A DNA stretch of 64,000 nt. Origin: Brugia malayi (Eukaryota > Nematoda > Chromadorea > Rhabditida > Onchocercidae). The stretch's first letter is position 1. Every line of letters begins with the position of its first letter. Positions 25,191 to 38,000 of the stretch are shown one piece after another. Both the position numbers and the translations under genes were made by a program. Location: the NCBI RefSeq assembly GCF_000002995.4, contig NW_025062478.1:4006001-4070000 (forward strand), given 5' to 3'. Under the pieces are notes generated by a model, which worked only from the letters and a program-made list of their open reading frames with translations, made no database searches and was not told the DNA's origin.

Positions 25191-25343
25191 ATGCATCGAA
25201 ATATACAACGAACAATTTTAACACCACAGTTCAGTTATGTGCAGGATTTTTGGTTTGCAGATAGTAGTGAAGAAAAATGGCTTACTTATGATAGATTATC
25301 CAGCACATATATGGTTAACGTTATAATCAACTTTAATTACATG
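25191..25343 (+). CDS. short ORF, possible unplaced 5' exon
   Basis: A 50-codon frame starting MHRNIQRTILTPQFSYVQDFWF with more protein-like composition than its surroundings. A possible donor follows codon 41 (ATG|GTTAAC at 25313-25314), but that phase does not match the first exon of the FBXO47-like gene at 26303. It could be a 5' exon using another donor, a separate small gene, or chance. Confidence 0.25.
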
Positions 25344-26319
25344 TAATCAGTGATAATAATAAATTTCATTTTTCATTTTTTCTTCGAATTCTTAACAAAT
25401 ATCTGAATCAGTTTTGTCTGTGATAATCCTCAGCTTCTTTTATTGTTTCAATAAATTAGTAGTGAATAAATTTTAACTAGCTCGAGAAAAATGTGTTTAA
25501 TTGGGTTCAGTTAGCTGAATTATCAGTAATTTGAATCTGCTTAATGAGTAGTTAATAAGTTAGTGGTTTACTCTTTATACTAAAAATTATACAAAAATGA
25601 TCAGGACTCCGTAAAAGTCATTTTAATTCTCTCACATATTGAATATCATAACTACGATAAAGTTTTTAAAGTGCAAATATGGAATTCATCTTCGTGAAAA
25701 AAATGTTCACAAAAGCCAACTAGGGTAAACGTAAAACTAATTTTAGCGCAGTAAAATATTTAAGCTTAAGGAGGAAAAGAAGCCTTATCTTCTGTTTTTG
25801 GACATACAGTTCTCATTTGTCATGAGAAGTTAGTAAAAGGTATCAAAATGGATTTAATATATTGTTGCAATTTTTTTTCCTAGACTTTATAAAAAAGTCT
25901 TTGTAAATCCTTGTAAAAAAAAAACATCTTTTGAAAGATTGTTGTTGAATTGATATCGAATGAGACGAACATAGTTTATTTGATGTTATTTGACTAGTGA
26001 TCTTATTTTGTTCAGAATAGCATCAATGCATATGGTCGCATTACCAACTTCTTTCATCGCAAACAGAAATTTATTCCTGGTCAGAATAAGCTTTCTTTTT
26101 TTTATTATTTTTACTTCCTTATTTTTACTGGCAAATTGCAAGCAATTGATCCTAAAATATTCGCCAGCTAAGCACTCTGAGCCATTTTGTTTCAAAATTC
26201 ACAAAAACTTCCTTTGATATCTGCATCACTCATATAACTTCTTAATGTCTTATTTATTGAAAACTATAATGTGTATTTCTTAAACTAATGGCAGCAATTC
26301 AGTACGGAATGTGGATAAG

Positions 26320-29287
26320 ATGCAAGTCAGAACGGTTAATGAAAAAACACCTCTCGGGATGTTTCGAGCACTTCCACGAGAATTGCTGTTTAGCCTTTTT
26401 GATTGGATATGTGGTTCATTTTTTCTCACTTTTTTTAATTTTATGTTAACTCTTTTTAAAAATAGTAAGTTTAATATCAGATATGATCATTCAGTCATTC
26501 AAGCCGTCATAATGCTCATATGCAGCGTATGCTTTGCAGTTCTGATCATATATAGAATACTGCTACAGTTAATGATTTAAGGAAAAATTTACACTTGCCA
26601 ACATTTGTAAATTTTATATATCCATTCTTTGTGCATTTTTCAGCTAACCAATTACTATCCCTTAGTTTAACATCGAGCACCTTTAACGGCGAAGTTCGAC
26701 GCTATTTGTTGACGGAGAATGCGCGTCGAAGATTTTTGATTGAAACTATAGCATATATGGGAGATGATGTCATTGAAATGGACCCGTTTTATACATGGGG
26801 TCAGTTCCTAAAATTAAAAACCATTTGTCGGAACATTATTTTGTTGCTGAACTGCTGTTACATCTCTTAGGTATGCTGTTAAAGGCGAGCACGATTGTTA
26901 TGGATCCTCAGAGTCGCCGTTCATTTTTAATTTGCTTCTACTGCAAGGTAATGCTTACTGAACTATGAAAGCTGTTGTCACATTCTCTTGTTAATACCTT
27001 GTTTCAAATAATTCACTAATTTTCAAATTTTTTCAGAATGAAAACATCACAAATTGGTTTGGTTGGGGTCGATGTTTCATGGCGGTATGTTTGGAACTGA
27101 TCTCAAGAGAAAAGTGTAATTATAAAATTTGAAACAACAATATTTATTACTATAAGATGATGATTGGTTTTTCTGATATCGGATTATCTCTTATATTTAT
27201 AAATGATTGATAAGCGTATCATAAAAGAAGTAAAATATAATGGATATGATTTTCTTAACAGTGAAAGTGTATTAATGATAGGATTATCAAAATTAAATCT
27301 TTTTATATTTATTTCTTGTAGTTTTGCGAAAAGTGGGATTTTCGCGAATGTGAACGGCTAATGAGCATGATTCTCTATTCCACTGAATCGGATCTACTGT
27401 TGTCCAAAATTTTGTCTGAAGAAGTTGGAAAGTATCCATTATTAGAAATAAAGGTGTAAAATTTTATTTTAAAGCTATTTGGATTGAAGATAGAACAGAC
27501 AGTGAATGGTATATGAAACAGATATCTGTTTTTGTTTACTTAGTTGTCTTTTCTAGTGATTGTTGCTATTCCAAGTTCCTTTAGTAACGTAATAATATAG
27601 AAACTCTTTTTGCTGTTTCTACTGAACATGATATAAAATATTGATTGTAATCATTTCTTTACAATTTCAAGGTTCGACAACGTCTTCAAAGTTTGTTTTT
27701 GGAACACACAACAAAAGATGAAAGGGATTATGGATTCTGGATTTCTGCCATTTTACGCACCCAAGAAACAACAGAACTTCAAGGAAAATTGTTTATGATT
27801 ATGTTCGGACCGATAAAAATTACTCTAAGCAGAATTGGTAAGTACTTTTCATAATTGTAGTTCTTCTGAACTTAGTCAGAAGTTCTTGTAAGACTAGACA
27901 ATCTAGTAAAAAATATTTTTGCACTGATTTTATTTGCTTTGTACTATAGTTTTATGTTGTATTGTAAAAAAGAAAAAAATTGCAGAGACTATCGATTGGG
28001 AAGTGTTATGTAACGAAACTATTAATGTGCAGCACATATGTACAAAATTACTAGGCTCGATAGCGCGCGGCATTCATCACCTGATGACCACTTCAAATCT
28101 TGGGTGCTATGCGTGGACTGATAACCAACTTTCCATTTTAATGGAGGAAATATCGAGTTAGTGTTCCGCTAACTCTTTCCCAACGGAATTGTCATGTTTT
28201 ACCACTAAAATGTTTATCATGAACTAAACGGGATCTTCCAAAATATTCAAAAAAAAAATATCAGATAATATTCAATCCAAAATATTCAATTTAGCATTTT
28301 TCAGTGGTTCCTAACAGATGGGCACTTCACAATTTTGCTGCGTTACTTGCTCTCAATCCACAAATTATTCACATAGCTTTATTCAAGCGACTATCAGAAG
28401 GACGAATAGATGAAGCAGCGCATATTTTCCATGCTGTCAAGACTGTCAGTACACTTTTTTAGTGAAAAAAAGTCAGAAATGCGATAATCAAATTAGCTTA
28501 AGATGCATTCCAGTGAATTGTCTTTTGTATGATTTAATAATGACTGACAAGGAATGTTGCTTATGGATATTTTATATTTTTCCTCTTCAACTTTTGTTCT
28601 TGAGATTTACTATGTGGTATGAAAGCCTACTGATAGAATCTGTCGGTTAAATCCTCTTTTCTCTCTTTTCACTTTTATCTCGAATCTAAACTCTCCAGAT
28701 TCTACATCGATGGGGTATTTTCGTTAGCGGAGCCGTATCTGATGTAATGCTCAAAACATTTCGATCTATGTCAGAGATTAATCGCCGATCGTTCTTATCT
28801 TCAGTACTGAAGATAGAATCGTACCAGCTTAGCGGATTACTTCTTAACATACCGTGTAGGTCCTTTTCATGATTTTTATTTTCTTAATCACCATATGACT
28901 TGTTGAGCGGAACAGGTTCAAAATTATACAGGGAAGCTGGGATGAATAAGAAAATGAATTAAACTAATGATGCAGGGAAATAATTTTATGTAAAGAAAAT
29001 GCATATAAAACAATAGACCAACACCTATATTGCCATTGAAACCAAAATTAGTTGCGAAATGATTTTTTTCGCATTATTTTTATTTTCCAAACCATTGATA
29101 ATATTCTTTTTCTTAGTTTTGGTACCACTCTAGTTTATATTTTGATTTATTTTTTCTTTTGACACAGTCGATAATTTACTTTCCGTTAACAGATGAGATT
29201 GCAGTTAATGTTGAAACCTTTCATACCGAACTCTCTTCCGCACGTTCCATATCAGCGCTAATAATACTACTTGCGAAGAATGTATGA
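26320..29287 (+). CDS. FBXO47: FBXO47/PROM-1-type F-box protein
   Basis: Ten exons join in frame: 26320-26410, 26644-26799, 26871-26947, 27037-27084, 27322-27453, 27672-27837, 27986-28156, 28305-28444, 28699-28855 and 29193-29287, giving 410 residues (human FBXO47 has 452). Residues about 16-60 form the F-box, opening MFRALPRELLFSLFDWIS. The rest follows FBXO47 in order: TWGGMLLKASTIVMDP, a YGFWISAILRTQ block, KLFMIMFGPIKITLSR, NQLSILMEEIS and VPNRWALHNFAALLALN. F-box proteins recruit substrates to SCF ubiquitin ligases. The C. elegans relative PROM-1 acts in meiotic progression and homolog pairing, so a germline role is inferred. The ATG at 26320 was chosen because the F-box follows directly. 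TTCAG at 26302 is a plausible trans-splice acceptor, and an out-of-frame ATG at 26309 lies just before the start. Confidence 0.9.
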
Positions 29288-30345
29288 AGTTGGAACGAGT
29301 TTAGCATCACACTTTTGATATTATCCTAAATATTCAGTTTTTCTTCCGTATTAATTTGCTGTAAATGTGAATAATTTTCCGGTGGATTGCGCAAAAACAA
29401 TCAAATGTAAAGTATCAGATATTTAAACAGCAATAAAAATAAGTGGTTCAGACTAGCTATATGCTATCAGTTCAACTGTTAACTATCAGTTCAACTGAGT
29501 AAGTCCAACTGTTAAAAATCGTTTTTGGTAATCAGTAAATGGATTAAAATAATTAAATATGTTTGATTTTCAGGTTGTTTTTATCCGTTAAAACTTTGGG
29601 AGAAAGTAAATTTGTTTTTGCTGGTTTACTGTTTCGATTTCTTCCTTTTTATGATTAAACCTTTCCGTAAAAATTCCATACTGCTGTACGATCTGCTTGT
29701 TTGGAACTCGATTTCGTTTTAACTGTCTTCTTTTATATAAGTTTCCAGTTCACCTGTTTATTATTATGTTTGTGTTTGCCTCATTTGTGGCATTTGGGTA
29801 TTATGTATCATATGTTTCTTTTTGCTGGGCATTATAAAAAGAAAAATCACGAATAAACTTTTTAATGACTACATCTCTATATTAATGAGCAACTCATTTA
29901 TTTCCAAGATGTAATCTTTTTTTAAAATAATGTTTGAACTTAGATTTAAATTATAAGCGATACGATTTTTCTCTACTTATCATCTCCATTAATGAAATTG
30001 AGATTGAGGAGACAGTGATGGGTAAATGAATATAGTGCTGCAAGTTGGTAGATTTAAAGTGGGAAAATCAAATTTTGAATGGGGAAGAGTTTTGAGAATT
30101 TTTACTACCAAATGGTAATATTGTGATTTGAGTTCTTATTGTACGTGTGGATTTTTTTTTTTTAAGAGAGGTTATCGGTTTTATGATTGAATTGGAATTT
30201 ACGATAAGCTTATATTCTTGAACTATTCACAAAATTAGTGTGAGTGCTGTTAATGTGGATTTTGCAAGATTTTATTCCTATAAAATAATGGATTTTTGGT
30301 TAAGAATTTTCAACCATTTTAATTTTATGATTTTTGATTATTATT
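29288..30345. other. intergenic region, presumed 3' UTR
   Basis: Includes AATAAA at about 29432 and 29851 as candidate poly(A) signals for the FBXO47-like gene. No coding frame is supported. Confidence 0.5.
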
Positions 30346-31484
30346 TTAGGGGTAGCAAGATTGATGCGAAGGAAAACTTGTGAAATCTGTCAACGAGCCA
30401 AGAATCGACATAAAACGAGGAAAAAAACTGGAATTTTTTGGCACAGCAGTCGTGGTTTAAATCGTATAGATTGGAGATACAGGACTACTAGAAAATTATT
30501 CCAGAAATCATCGGTACTATGTTCGATGCTGTTTCAGTATAAACAATTTGTGGTAATGTAACTTTAGAACTTAGTTAAAACTGCTTACAGGCAATGTTGG
30601 TAATGCGTAACAACAGACATGGAACTAATGAAGTTGATAAGCATGAAGGATCTAAAATTACCAACATTGTAATGCGTAACAACAAACATGGAACTAATGA
30701 AATTGATAAACAGGAAGAACCTAGATTTAATCCTAATCCTAGATTGCAAGCCCTCATAGAATTATTTAAAAAAGAGGATGAGTTAGAAGAAGGTTATTAT
30801 ATATTTTTTGCTTCTTTACCGACAATGAGAAAGAAAGCAACATAATTGCTAAATGCAAAATAACTATTGTTTGAATAGTTTGGTTTATGGATATTTGTGA
30901 AGAGAAGAAAGTTTGGCGGTAGTTTAACTTCATGCAAGTGCAAAAAAGGTAAGATGAAATTTAGAATTGAAATTAATGATTATTTTGCTATAAATGGAAC
31001 TTAAAATATTTTCTAGTGCATTCTCCAAATAAGAGTGCAACTATTCTGTCAGAATTCGTGAATGATGTTGAAGCTGTTGATGATTCACTTCAGCCATCTA
31101 CTTCGACTTATGTTATGAATCAAATATCAGAAGCAATTCCAGTCGCCCAATCCAAATCAGCAGAAAAACCTAGCTTAGCACATTTCAAGTTTAGTGCTTG
31201 TTTCGACTATTATTTATCAACTAGACTTATGTGATTTCAATCTTTTCTATTCTGTGATAGGTTTATAATATTCAGAACTTCCACTGATTGTTAGAATACA
31301 GATTATTCCATATTAAATGTCAATGTTCTGAGAGATTTTTCGATCTCATCTGACAATGTTGGTGAATTTTAGTAATGAATATAATCAATTGAGAATGATA
31401 TTAAAAAAAAGAAATTTTCAGATTGATGAAATAACGCTTCAACAATGTGCAGATGTATTACATCCATCCCCAGTTCCTGATTAG
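30346..31484 (+). CDS. unrecognised gene with internal tandem repeat (partial model)
   Basis: Several exons have good acceptors and protein-like composition. 30346-30513 begins after TTTTAG and encodes a basic segment, MRRKTCEICQRAKNRHKTRK then SRGLNRIDWRYRTTRK. 30592-30844 follows CTTACAG in matching phase and carries two 23-residue repeats. 30893-30949 ends at AAAAAAG|GTAAGA and joins in phase to 31018-31210 (HSPNKSATILSEFVND, then PSTSTYVMNQISEAIP). A last exon, 31421-31484, encodes IDEITLQQCADVLHPSPVPD and a stop. The junctions between exons 2 and 3 and between 4 and 5 could not be made to fit, and the frame may extend upstream of 30346. I do not recognise the family. C-x-x-C near the start is a single pair and not a proven zinc site. 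It may also be two genes. Confidence 0.45.
30603..30740 (+). repeat. in-frame 69-bp tandem duplication
   Basis: Two copies, 69 bases apart (ATGCGTAAC at 30603 and 30672), encode VMRNNRHGTNEVDKHEGSK... and VMRNNKHGTNEIDKQEEPR.... The period is a multiple of three, and most differences are conservative or silent. Confidence 0.8.
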
Positions 31485-31895
31485 TGTATGGAAACTGACC
31501 ATCGATAATGATATCTGATGTAATGGAATTTAGGCTTTCGTAATTTTTAGCAAATTTTTTTTTTTTTTTAAATCTTATCAGTTACTTTTTTGAATAAGTA
31601 AGGAATAGTATTACCAGAACTTATTATCATAAAATTATGTTTTTCTTGATTAAGCATCACAATGCTTAAATCATGTTGTATAGTACAACCTGGCTGATTT
31701 TTAAATGCTATGTTGGTACGTTGGCCGTTGGCATGTAATACTACATAACATATTTTCTGTACTACATTTTATCTGTATGTTTATTGCTATACACTTTTTA
31801 AAAAAGAAAAAAAAAAAACAAGTTTTGTGAGCAGTATGGCAAGTTGCTCTAATCATTCATGAATAGTACATGTGAGCATGAAAATACTAGGATAT
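31485..31895. other. intergenic region between convergent genes
   Basis: AT-rich with T and A runs near 31555-31570 and 31800-31820. No coding frame or repeat is supported. It separates the 3' ends of the gene at 30346-31484 and the potassium channel gene. Confidence 0.4.
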
Positions 31896-34191
31896 TCAGT
31901 CAAAAACCGTATATATATATCGGCGTGCGCTCGGTGCTACAAGTCGTCTTCCAGTGATAGGGTCATAATCAGTTACATCCTCATCCGATAATGTACTACT
32001 TCCACTTTTGCAATCATCATATCTTTCCAATCGTACTGGTGGTTGTTCATCAACTCTTTGACCCGTCTGAATGCATTTATCTGCACGATTTGGCCTGGTT
32101 TGGGTTATCCTAAAAAGATGTCAGCTTATTTGAATTTTTGCGATCTAAATGTTTTTTTTATGAGTAAAAATTTACTATTAAATATAACAGTGCTAGTGCT
32201 ACTGCAACGGATAAAGTTCTTATAATTTTGGCGATGAAGATTGACAAACTAACTAAGGCAGGTCAAAAAAAAAAAAGAAATTTATGGGCACAGAAAAACT
32301 GTTCTAATAAGATTGAAAAGAAATCGGGAAGTATTTCGTCTATTTTTATGATTTAGTTTTTATCAGAAGACTAACCTGTTTACCATAGAGCTTCTTTGTC
32401 GCCATCTGTCTTCAAGAAGTTGCTTTTTATGCTCATCCATCGCTATGTAAATAAGACGGTCTTGTATTGGTTGTGCTTCACAAAGCCTCAAATTTCGTTA
32501 ATTTTATAATTTCATATTGATCTGTTTGGAATGTATAATTTCTTTTGTCTTTGTCATTTTTTCAATTACATAATCGATCTTTTATGATAATTTATAAATA
32601 TCAACCACTTATCAGATGCACTGCAAAATCAATCATTTCTTTCGCAAAATGCGCTCAATCTTTCAAAGGTGAAAACATTTTCCTCGCAAAATATTTTTGT
32701 TACATTTAACTTAAGATTTTGTCAGAAAGCGAAATGATTGTACATATACAATATGCAGATAACCGTTTAACGCCTTCCTTCTCATCCGGTATAACAGTCA
32801 TCGTTGCGACATCCGGGTCGATCTGTCTTATTCGATATTGGCTATCGATTGAACGAATCATTCGATCAAAGATTAGACGAATTTTTGCCTGTAACAACAA
32901 ACCCTAGGCAGAATGTTAGAAGATGTTTTCCAAAAATTTGTAACAACAAAGTTTTCTGTTCAAAATTTTCCTCTAATACCTATTTCTATTAAGAAAAAAT
33001 GGAAATAGGTATATAGGAAACGGGTATGTTATATATATATTAAGAAAAAAGAGAAAGGAGAAAAGATGCACAGATAAGCACATTTATGAAGACTAGAATG
33101 ATTAAATAAATTTTAGAAAAAGTTTTTCAAATATTGATTAAAATGCGGAGTTGAAGAATGACCTACCTGTACAATGGAAACACATAAGCCAACCACGGAA
33201 AGACCTATCATTGTAAGAGCCAAATTAAAAATAATGTAATTTGGTGTTTCTGTAACGACATCACCAAGTCCTAAAACTCATCTGTGAATAATTAACAGCG
33301 CTTATAGAAGGTATCTTTGCTTTGCAAATTTTTATAAGTATTGTTATTTTTTTAATATAAAACTATCATTTTATGCTTTGATTAGTTTCTAGCACTTTTA
33401 ATCATTAATTTTATATATTCCACAAGCAAGATTTCTTCTAAACATCTGTTTACTTCTTAATACTCTCACATCTGTGAAATTTTCTTCATTTTTAACTTCT
33501 CATAAAGAGTGATAAGTTTCTTTTTTTTGTTTGAAGTTCGTTTTTCAAAGTTCTATTTTCTGAAATATGAACCAATTGTAGTAAGTGATGTGAAGAAATA
33601 ATAATAAGCGGTAAAATAAGTCCAATTAGTTTCCCAGAGGCGTACAACAAAGGCGCTAATTAAAATCCACAAGAAGAAAAATATGAATGCAGCCTTAAGC
33701 GGTACAGTGCGCTGTTTCTCGACTTCGCTAAGTTCAATTGGTAGCTGTGATATTTTTTTACCACTTTCTATCTAAAATTCAATTATTAGGCATATTAAAT
33801 TTAAACACTAAGTAATTTACTTAGTAAGAAATTTGTATATTTTTTTAAGAAAGAAATTAAAAAATTAGTTTCAAAGTGAAATGAAAACGAACATTATAAA
33901 ATATATGTATTTTTTTTAAACAAATAAATTCTACAAAAAATAAAAGTTTTCATTGATGATCACAAAAAAGACAGTATGGAAAGACACGTCATGAAATAAC
34001 ATATAAACTTACCTGATGATCAGTTTGGTGAAGATCATCATGTTTATGTGATAATTGAGTTAATGGCCCAAGTGATGTCAATCTAAGTGATAAGTCACTT
34101 CCAGCACGACGGCTTCTAAAAAAGTAAATGCGACTTTTCTTCTTTTATTTTACACCTATACATATTTTTGTTATTGCTATTATTATTATTG

Positions 34192-34229
<38 letters not shown>

Positions 34230-35051
34230 GTTGTTATTATTATCACTTCTTATTATCATTATTATTACCATCTATTATCATTATCATTTCTTATTACTAT
34301 TATACTATTATTATTGTCACGATTATTATTATTAATTATTGTTACTAAAAGCGCATATTATAATCTCTTTTGTCTTTTTAAAGGCAGATAGAAACAATTT
34401 CATTTAAATAGTAAATGATTTCAAATATAGTACCAATTCTTTTATAATAAATATTTTTTTAAATTTACATAACATCGATTATTTTTATTTTTTATTAATT
34501 CAACTGTTTGAAGTTATTTTATCCAAAATTTCCATAAAAATAAATATAAATTAAATTCTTTCATTCGAATTTTTTCCGCAAAAAAAAAGAAAGAAAATGA
34601 ACTTTTCTTTTGCAAGACGTTTTTTATGATGTTTCTTCATTGCACTTGAACATAATTTTACATTGAACCATTTCCAAAACATATCCAACCAGGTATAGTA
34701 CAAGAAACCCCATTCCAAAAGAATTGTAAAAACTAATGGTATACCACAAAATGCATAAATCATCGATATTATTCGACCAGCAGGTGTCACAGGAAAAAAA
34801 TTTCCATAACCTAAAAAGAAAATTGTTGCATAAATTTCAATCACATAAAAAAGGTACAATAATGAATATTATATAAGATCATGCACGTAATAAAAACATT
34901 TTCTTTTCTAAATATTTAATTAAAATAAACAATGTATAATCTACGAGGAAAAATTTCTTTGAAATATTTGAATTCAATTATTGAATAATGCTGTGCAATA
35001 TTATTATATAGCACATGTGGAGTTCATCTGCAATATTTAATTAAAATAACT

Positions 35052-35084
<33 letters not shown>

Positions 35085-38000
35085 ATTCAGTGCTAATTGT
35101 TCATATATTTTAATCAGATTAATTTGCCATATTTTAAATTGTAAAAATGAAATTTGTTTTTTTTAAATTTAAAGACAACAATTTTAGTTGAACAATAAAA
35201 ACTAATCAATCAATTGAATGATTTCAAATTTATTGCTCAATTTATAAAAAACTAAAAAAATTAATTTTAACAAAAATTTTCGAACTGTTGATGTATGGAA
35301 ATATGGAAATGATTTATAAAATTTCAAATTACTATCAATTTTGCGGTGCACTTGAAAATTTTTTAAATTTTAAAAAATGTTTTTAAAAAAAAATTTTTTT
35401 TAACCAAATCGGAGATTTTAAAAAATGATTATAAATTTTTAATAGAGTCCTTGAATTATCAATGGATAAGAATTTGTGCAATAATTGCAAATTTTAATAG
35501 GATTTAAGAAACAATTACAAATTTTTGAATATAATTCGATGAATTATCAACGTTTAAGAATTTATAAGACATTAATGAATTTGAGTAATAATTAAATACT
35601 TATGTAAGACTTACCAATAGTAGTATATAAACTAGCAGAGTAATAAACACCACCCCAAATATTCCATTTTGTATCCGTCATTACCGGTTCTTTGATTTCA
35701 ATTCCTAATTCATTTTCATACCAACGGAATGCATCACTTGCAAGTTTGATCTTGTGATTTTCTGCCTCTGATATGCTAATACTTTTATTTTGCTTATGTA
35801 ATTGATCTCTGTCAATTTCCCATAATTTCCTAAATTATTGATTTAAACTTTTTTTTTTTTTATTTACACTTTTTCCTTTAGAAATTTGCCACTTTTTTAA
35901 AAATTTATTTATTACATTTAATTATAAATACGCCCATGAATACAAATAATAATATAAACAATTTTTATTATTTAAGAATAAAATTATTTGTTAATCTTCG
36001 ATGTAAAAGCTAATTAATATCATTGGTTTATAAATTGAACTTTTTAGACAAAATTATTTGCAAATTTTAACACAAAAAATAATTAACATGATTCATTTTA
36101 CCACTTGTTATAGTTTTTATTTACAAAAAAAGAGAAATTTATTTTTATTTTTTGTCATACTTTAATCTTTTCTATTTTCTTTGCAAGGATATCAGTTATC
36201 ACTTTTGTCAAATTTAAATTAATTTATCATTTTACCTAATAAATTATATTCAATAAAGTGGAATATTTTCTAATTGCTCTATCAATTATTTATTAGTCAA
36301 TTTCAAATATATCATTTATCATTGTAACATTGCAAAATAATTATCAAATTGTTGATATTATTAACAGATAAATGATTAAAACATTTATTTCTTTTTTTCT
36401 AATCTCAAACTGAAAGTTTAAATGGAAAATTTAAAATTTTATATGGTATAATAAAAATGTTTATTAATAATAATAATTGTTAATATATACTTGAAAATTT
36501 TTATTTGATACATTTTATGCTTTTCATAAAGATCCATATCACGCCTGTATTTTAGTAAAATTTCATTTTTATCGTTGCTACCTAAAAAAAAAAAATAAAT
36601 AAAAAACAAATAAATGAAAACAAAACAAAAAAGGAAAAAAGAAAAAATTGAAAAAATAAAAGACTGAGACAAAAAATATTTTTAAAATTTTAATCCATTC
36701 TAGGATAATGAAAAAATTCTTATTTGAGTGGATATAACAATTTTTTTTGATAACAATATTCGCCAACAAAATAAAATATTGTTAATTTAGGAATGATCAA
36801 ATATAAACCTTCAAAAATTTACCTTTTTTTTTTTATTATTTAAGAAGAAAAAATGGGTTGAAAAAAAGAAAAGGTAATTAATTCTTTTTGTAATTATATT
36901 TTTTTACCTTCAATAGCGCTAAAAACAATTCCACCAATGAAGGAATATGCAAAAAGTATAATAAGCCAAATTATATTCCGCCATATTGTTCGACCGCCTG
37001 TTGTTTTTTCAACTTTTTCATCCTTCATTGATTCCAATTTTTCTTTTTCACAATTAACCTTTGAACTTTTTTAAGTTAATGTATTCGTAATAAATTTTGA
37101 ACATTTATCAAATTCAATCAATATTATAAAAATGAAAAATTTTAGAAAAAAGCAAATTTCTTTTTGTTTTTTTTTCTTTGTTTTGTTAAAATATTTGTTG
37201 TCAATTAGTTTGTTTTCAATTTTTCACTCATTTCTTTGTATTTTTTTTTTTTGCTTTTTTCATTTTCGTTCATTTCTTATTTGCCAACTTTAATACTTCA
37301 ATAATTTAAGAAATTGATTTGAAATTTTAGAATTTCATTTTCTTTTTTAATTTATCAAAATAAATTTTTAGTATCTGTTTTATTTTTTATTAAAGATTTA
37401 TTTCTAATCCTCATTTTTTACTCTCATTTTTATGATATTCCATATATTTCGATGTAACTTCTAGAAAATATTTCAGTTTTTCCAAAAAAAAAAAAAAAAA
37501 ATTTCATCAATTAATTTGTGTTAATTGAAATTTTTCTTCTTCCTATGCTTATTCGTGAGTTCGTGTCACTATTTTTTGTTACATTTTCTGTAAAATAAAA
37601 TTGCAATTAATCGAGAAGTTATTAAATACAAGAAATTAAATCACAATTAACAGACGAAATAAAAATAACTTACTTGAAAACAAATATATGAACAAGTTTC
37701 ATAAGTATATTTGAATTTTAATAAATTATAAGAATTAAATAATATAAAATTGCACCTAATAATTAAACTGTATTTTAAAATATTTGTGGTTCAAAAATGC
37801 AATTCCTGCTTGTGTTAAATTATAAAAACAACTTTTTTCTATCCTTTCTTTTTGTTTTTTTCTTGTTGACAAAAATTTATTTTTTCTTTCGTTGAAACAA
37901 GTGCTATTCCATTTTTTATTTATGAAACGCCAAATTTTTGAACTTTCTAATAGAACAAAGTTTAGGCATAGAAAAAAAATTTTTTAAATTTATTTTATTA

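Larger units (their letters stand above)
23652..26319. other. AT-rich intergenic region
   Basis: Contains a T/C/A-rich, G-poor degenerate tract (about 23900-24330) dominated by TTACT and ATTTA words, a degenerate repeat array at 24565-24750, and a 50-codon ORF at 25191-25343 that may be an unplaced exon. Other frames here (23762-24025, 24718-24900, 25990-26217) follow base composition and lack family features. Confidence 0.5.

Noticed and set aside
32719..32992. Two 62-codon plus-strand frames
   Set aside because: They are antisense to a K2P tail exon whose phase and neighbours are well supported.
34128..34391. Isoleucine-rich 87-codon frame
   Set aside because: It is a translation of the ATT microsatellite inside a K2P intron.
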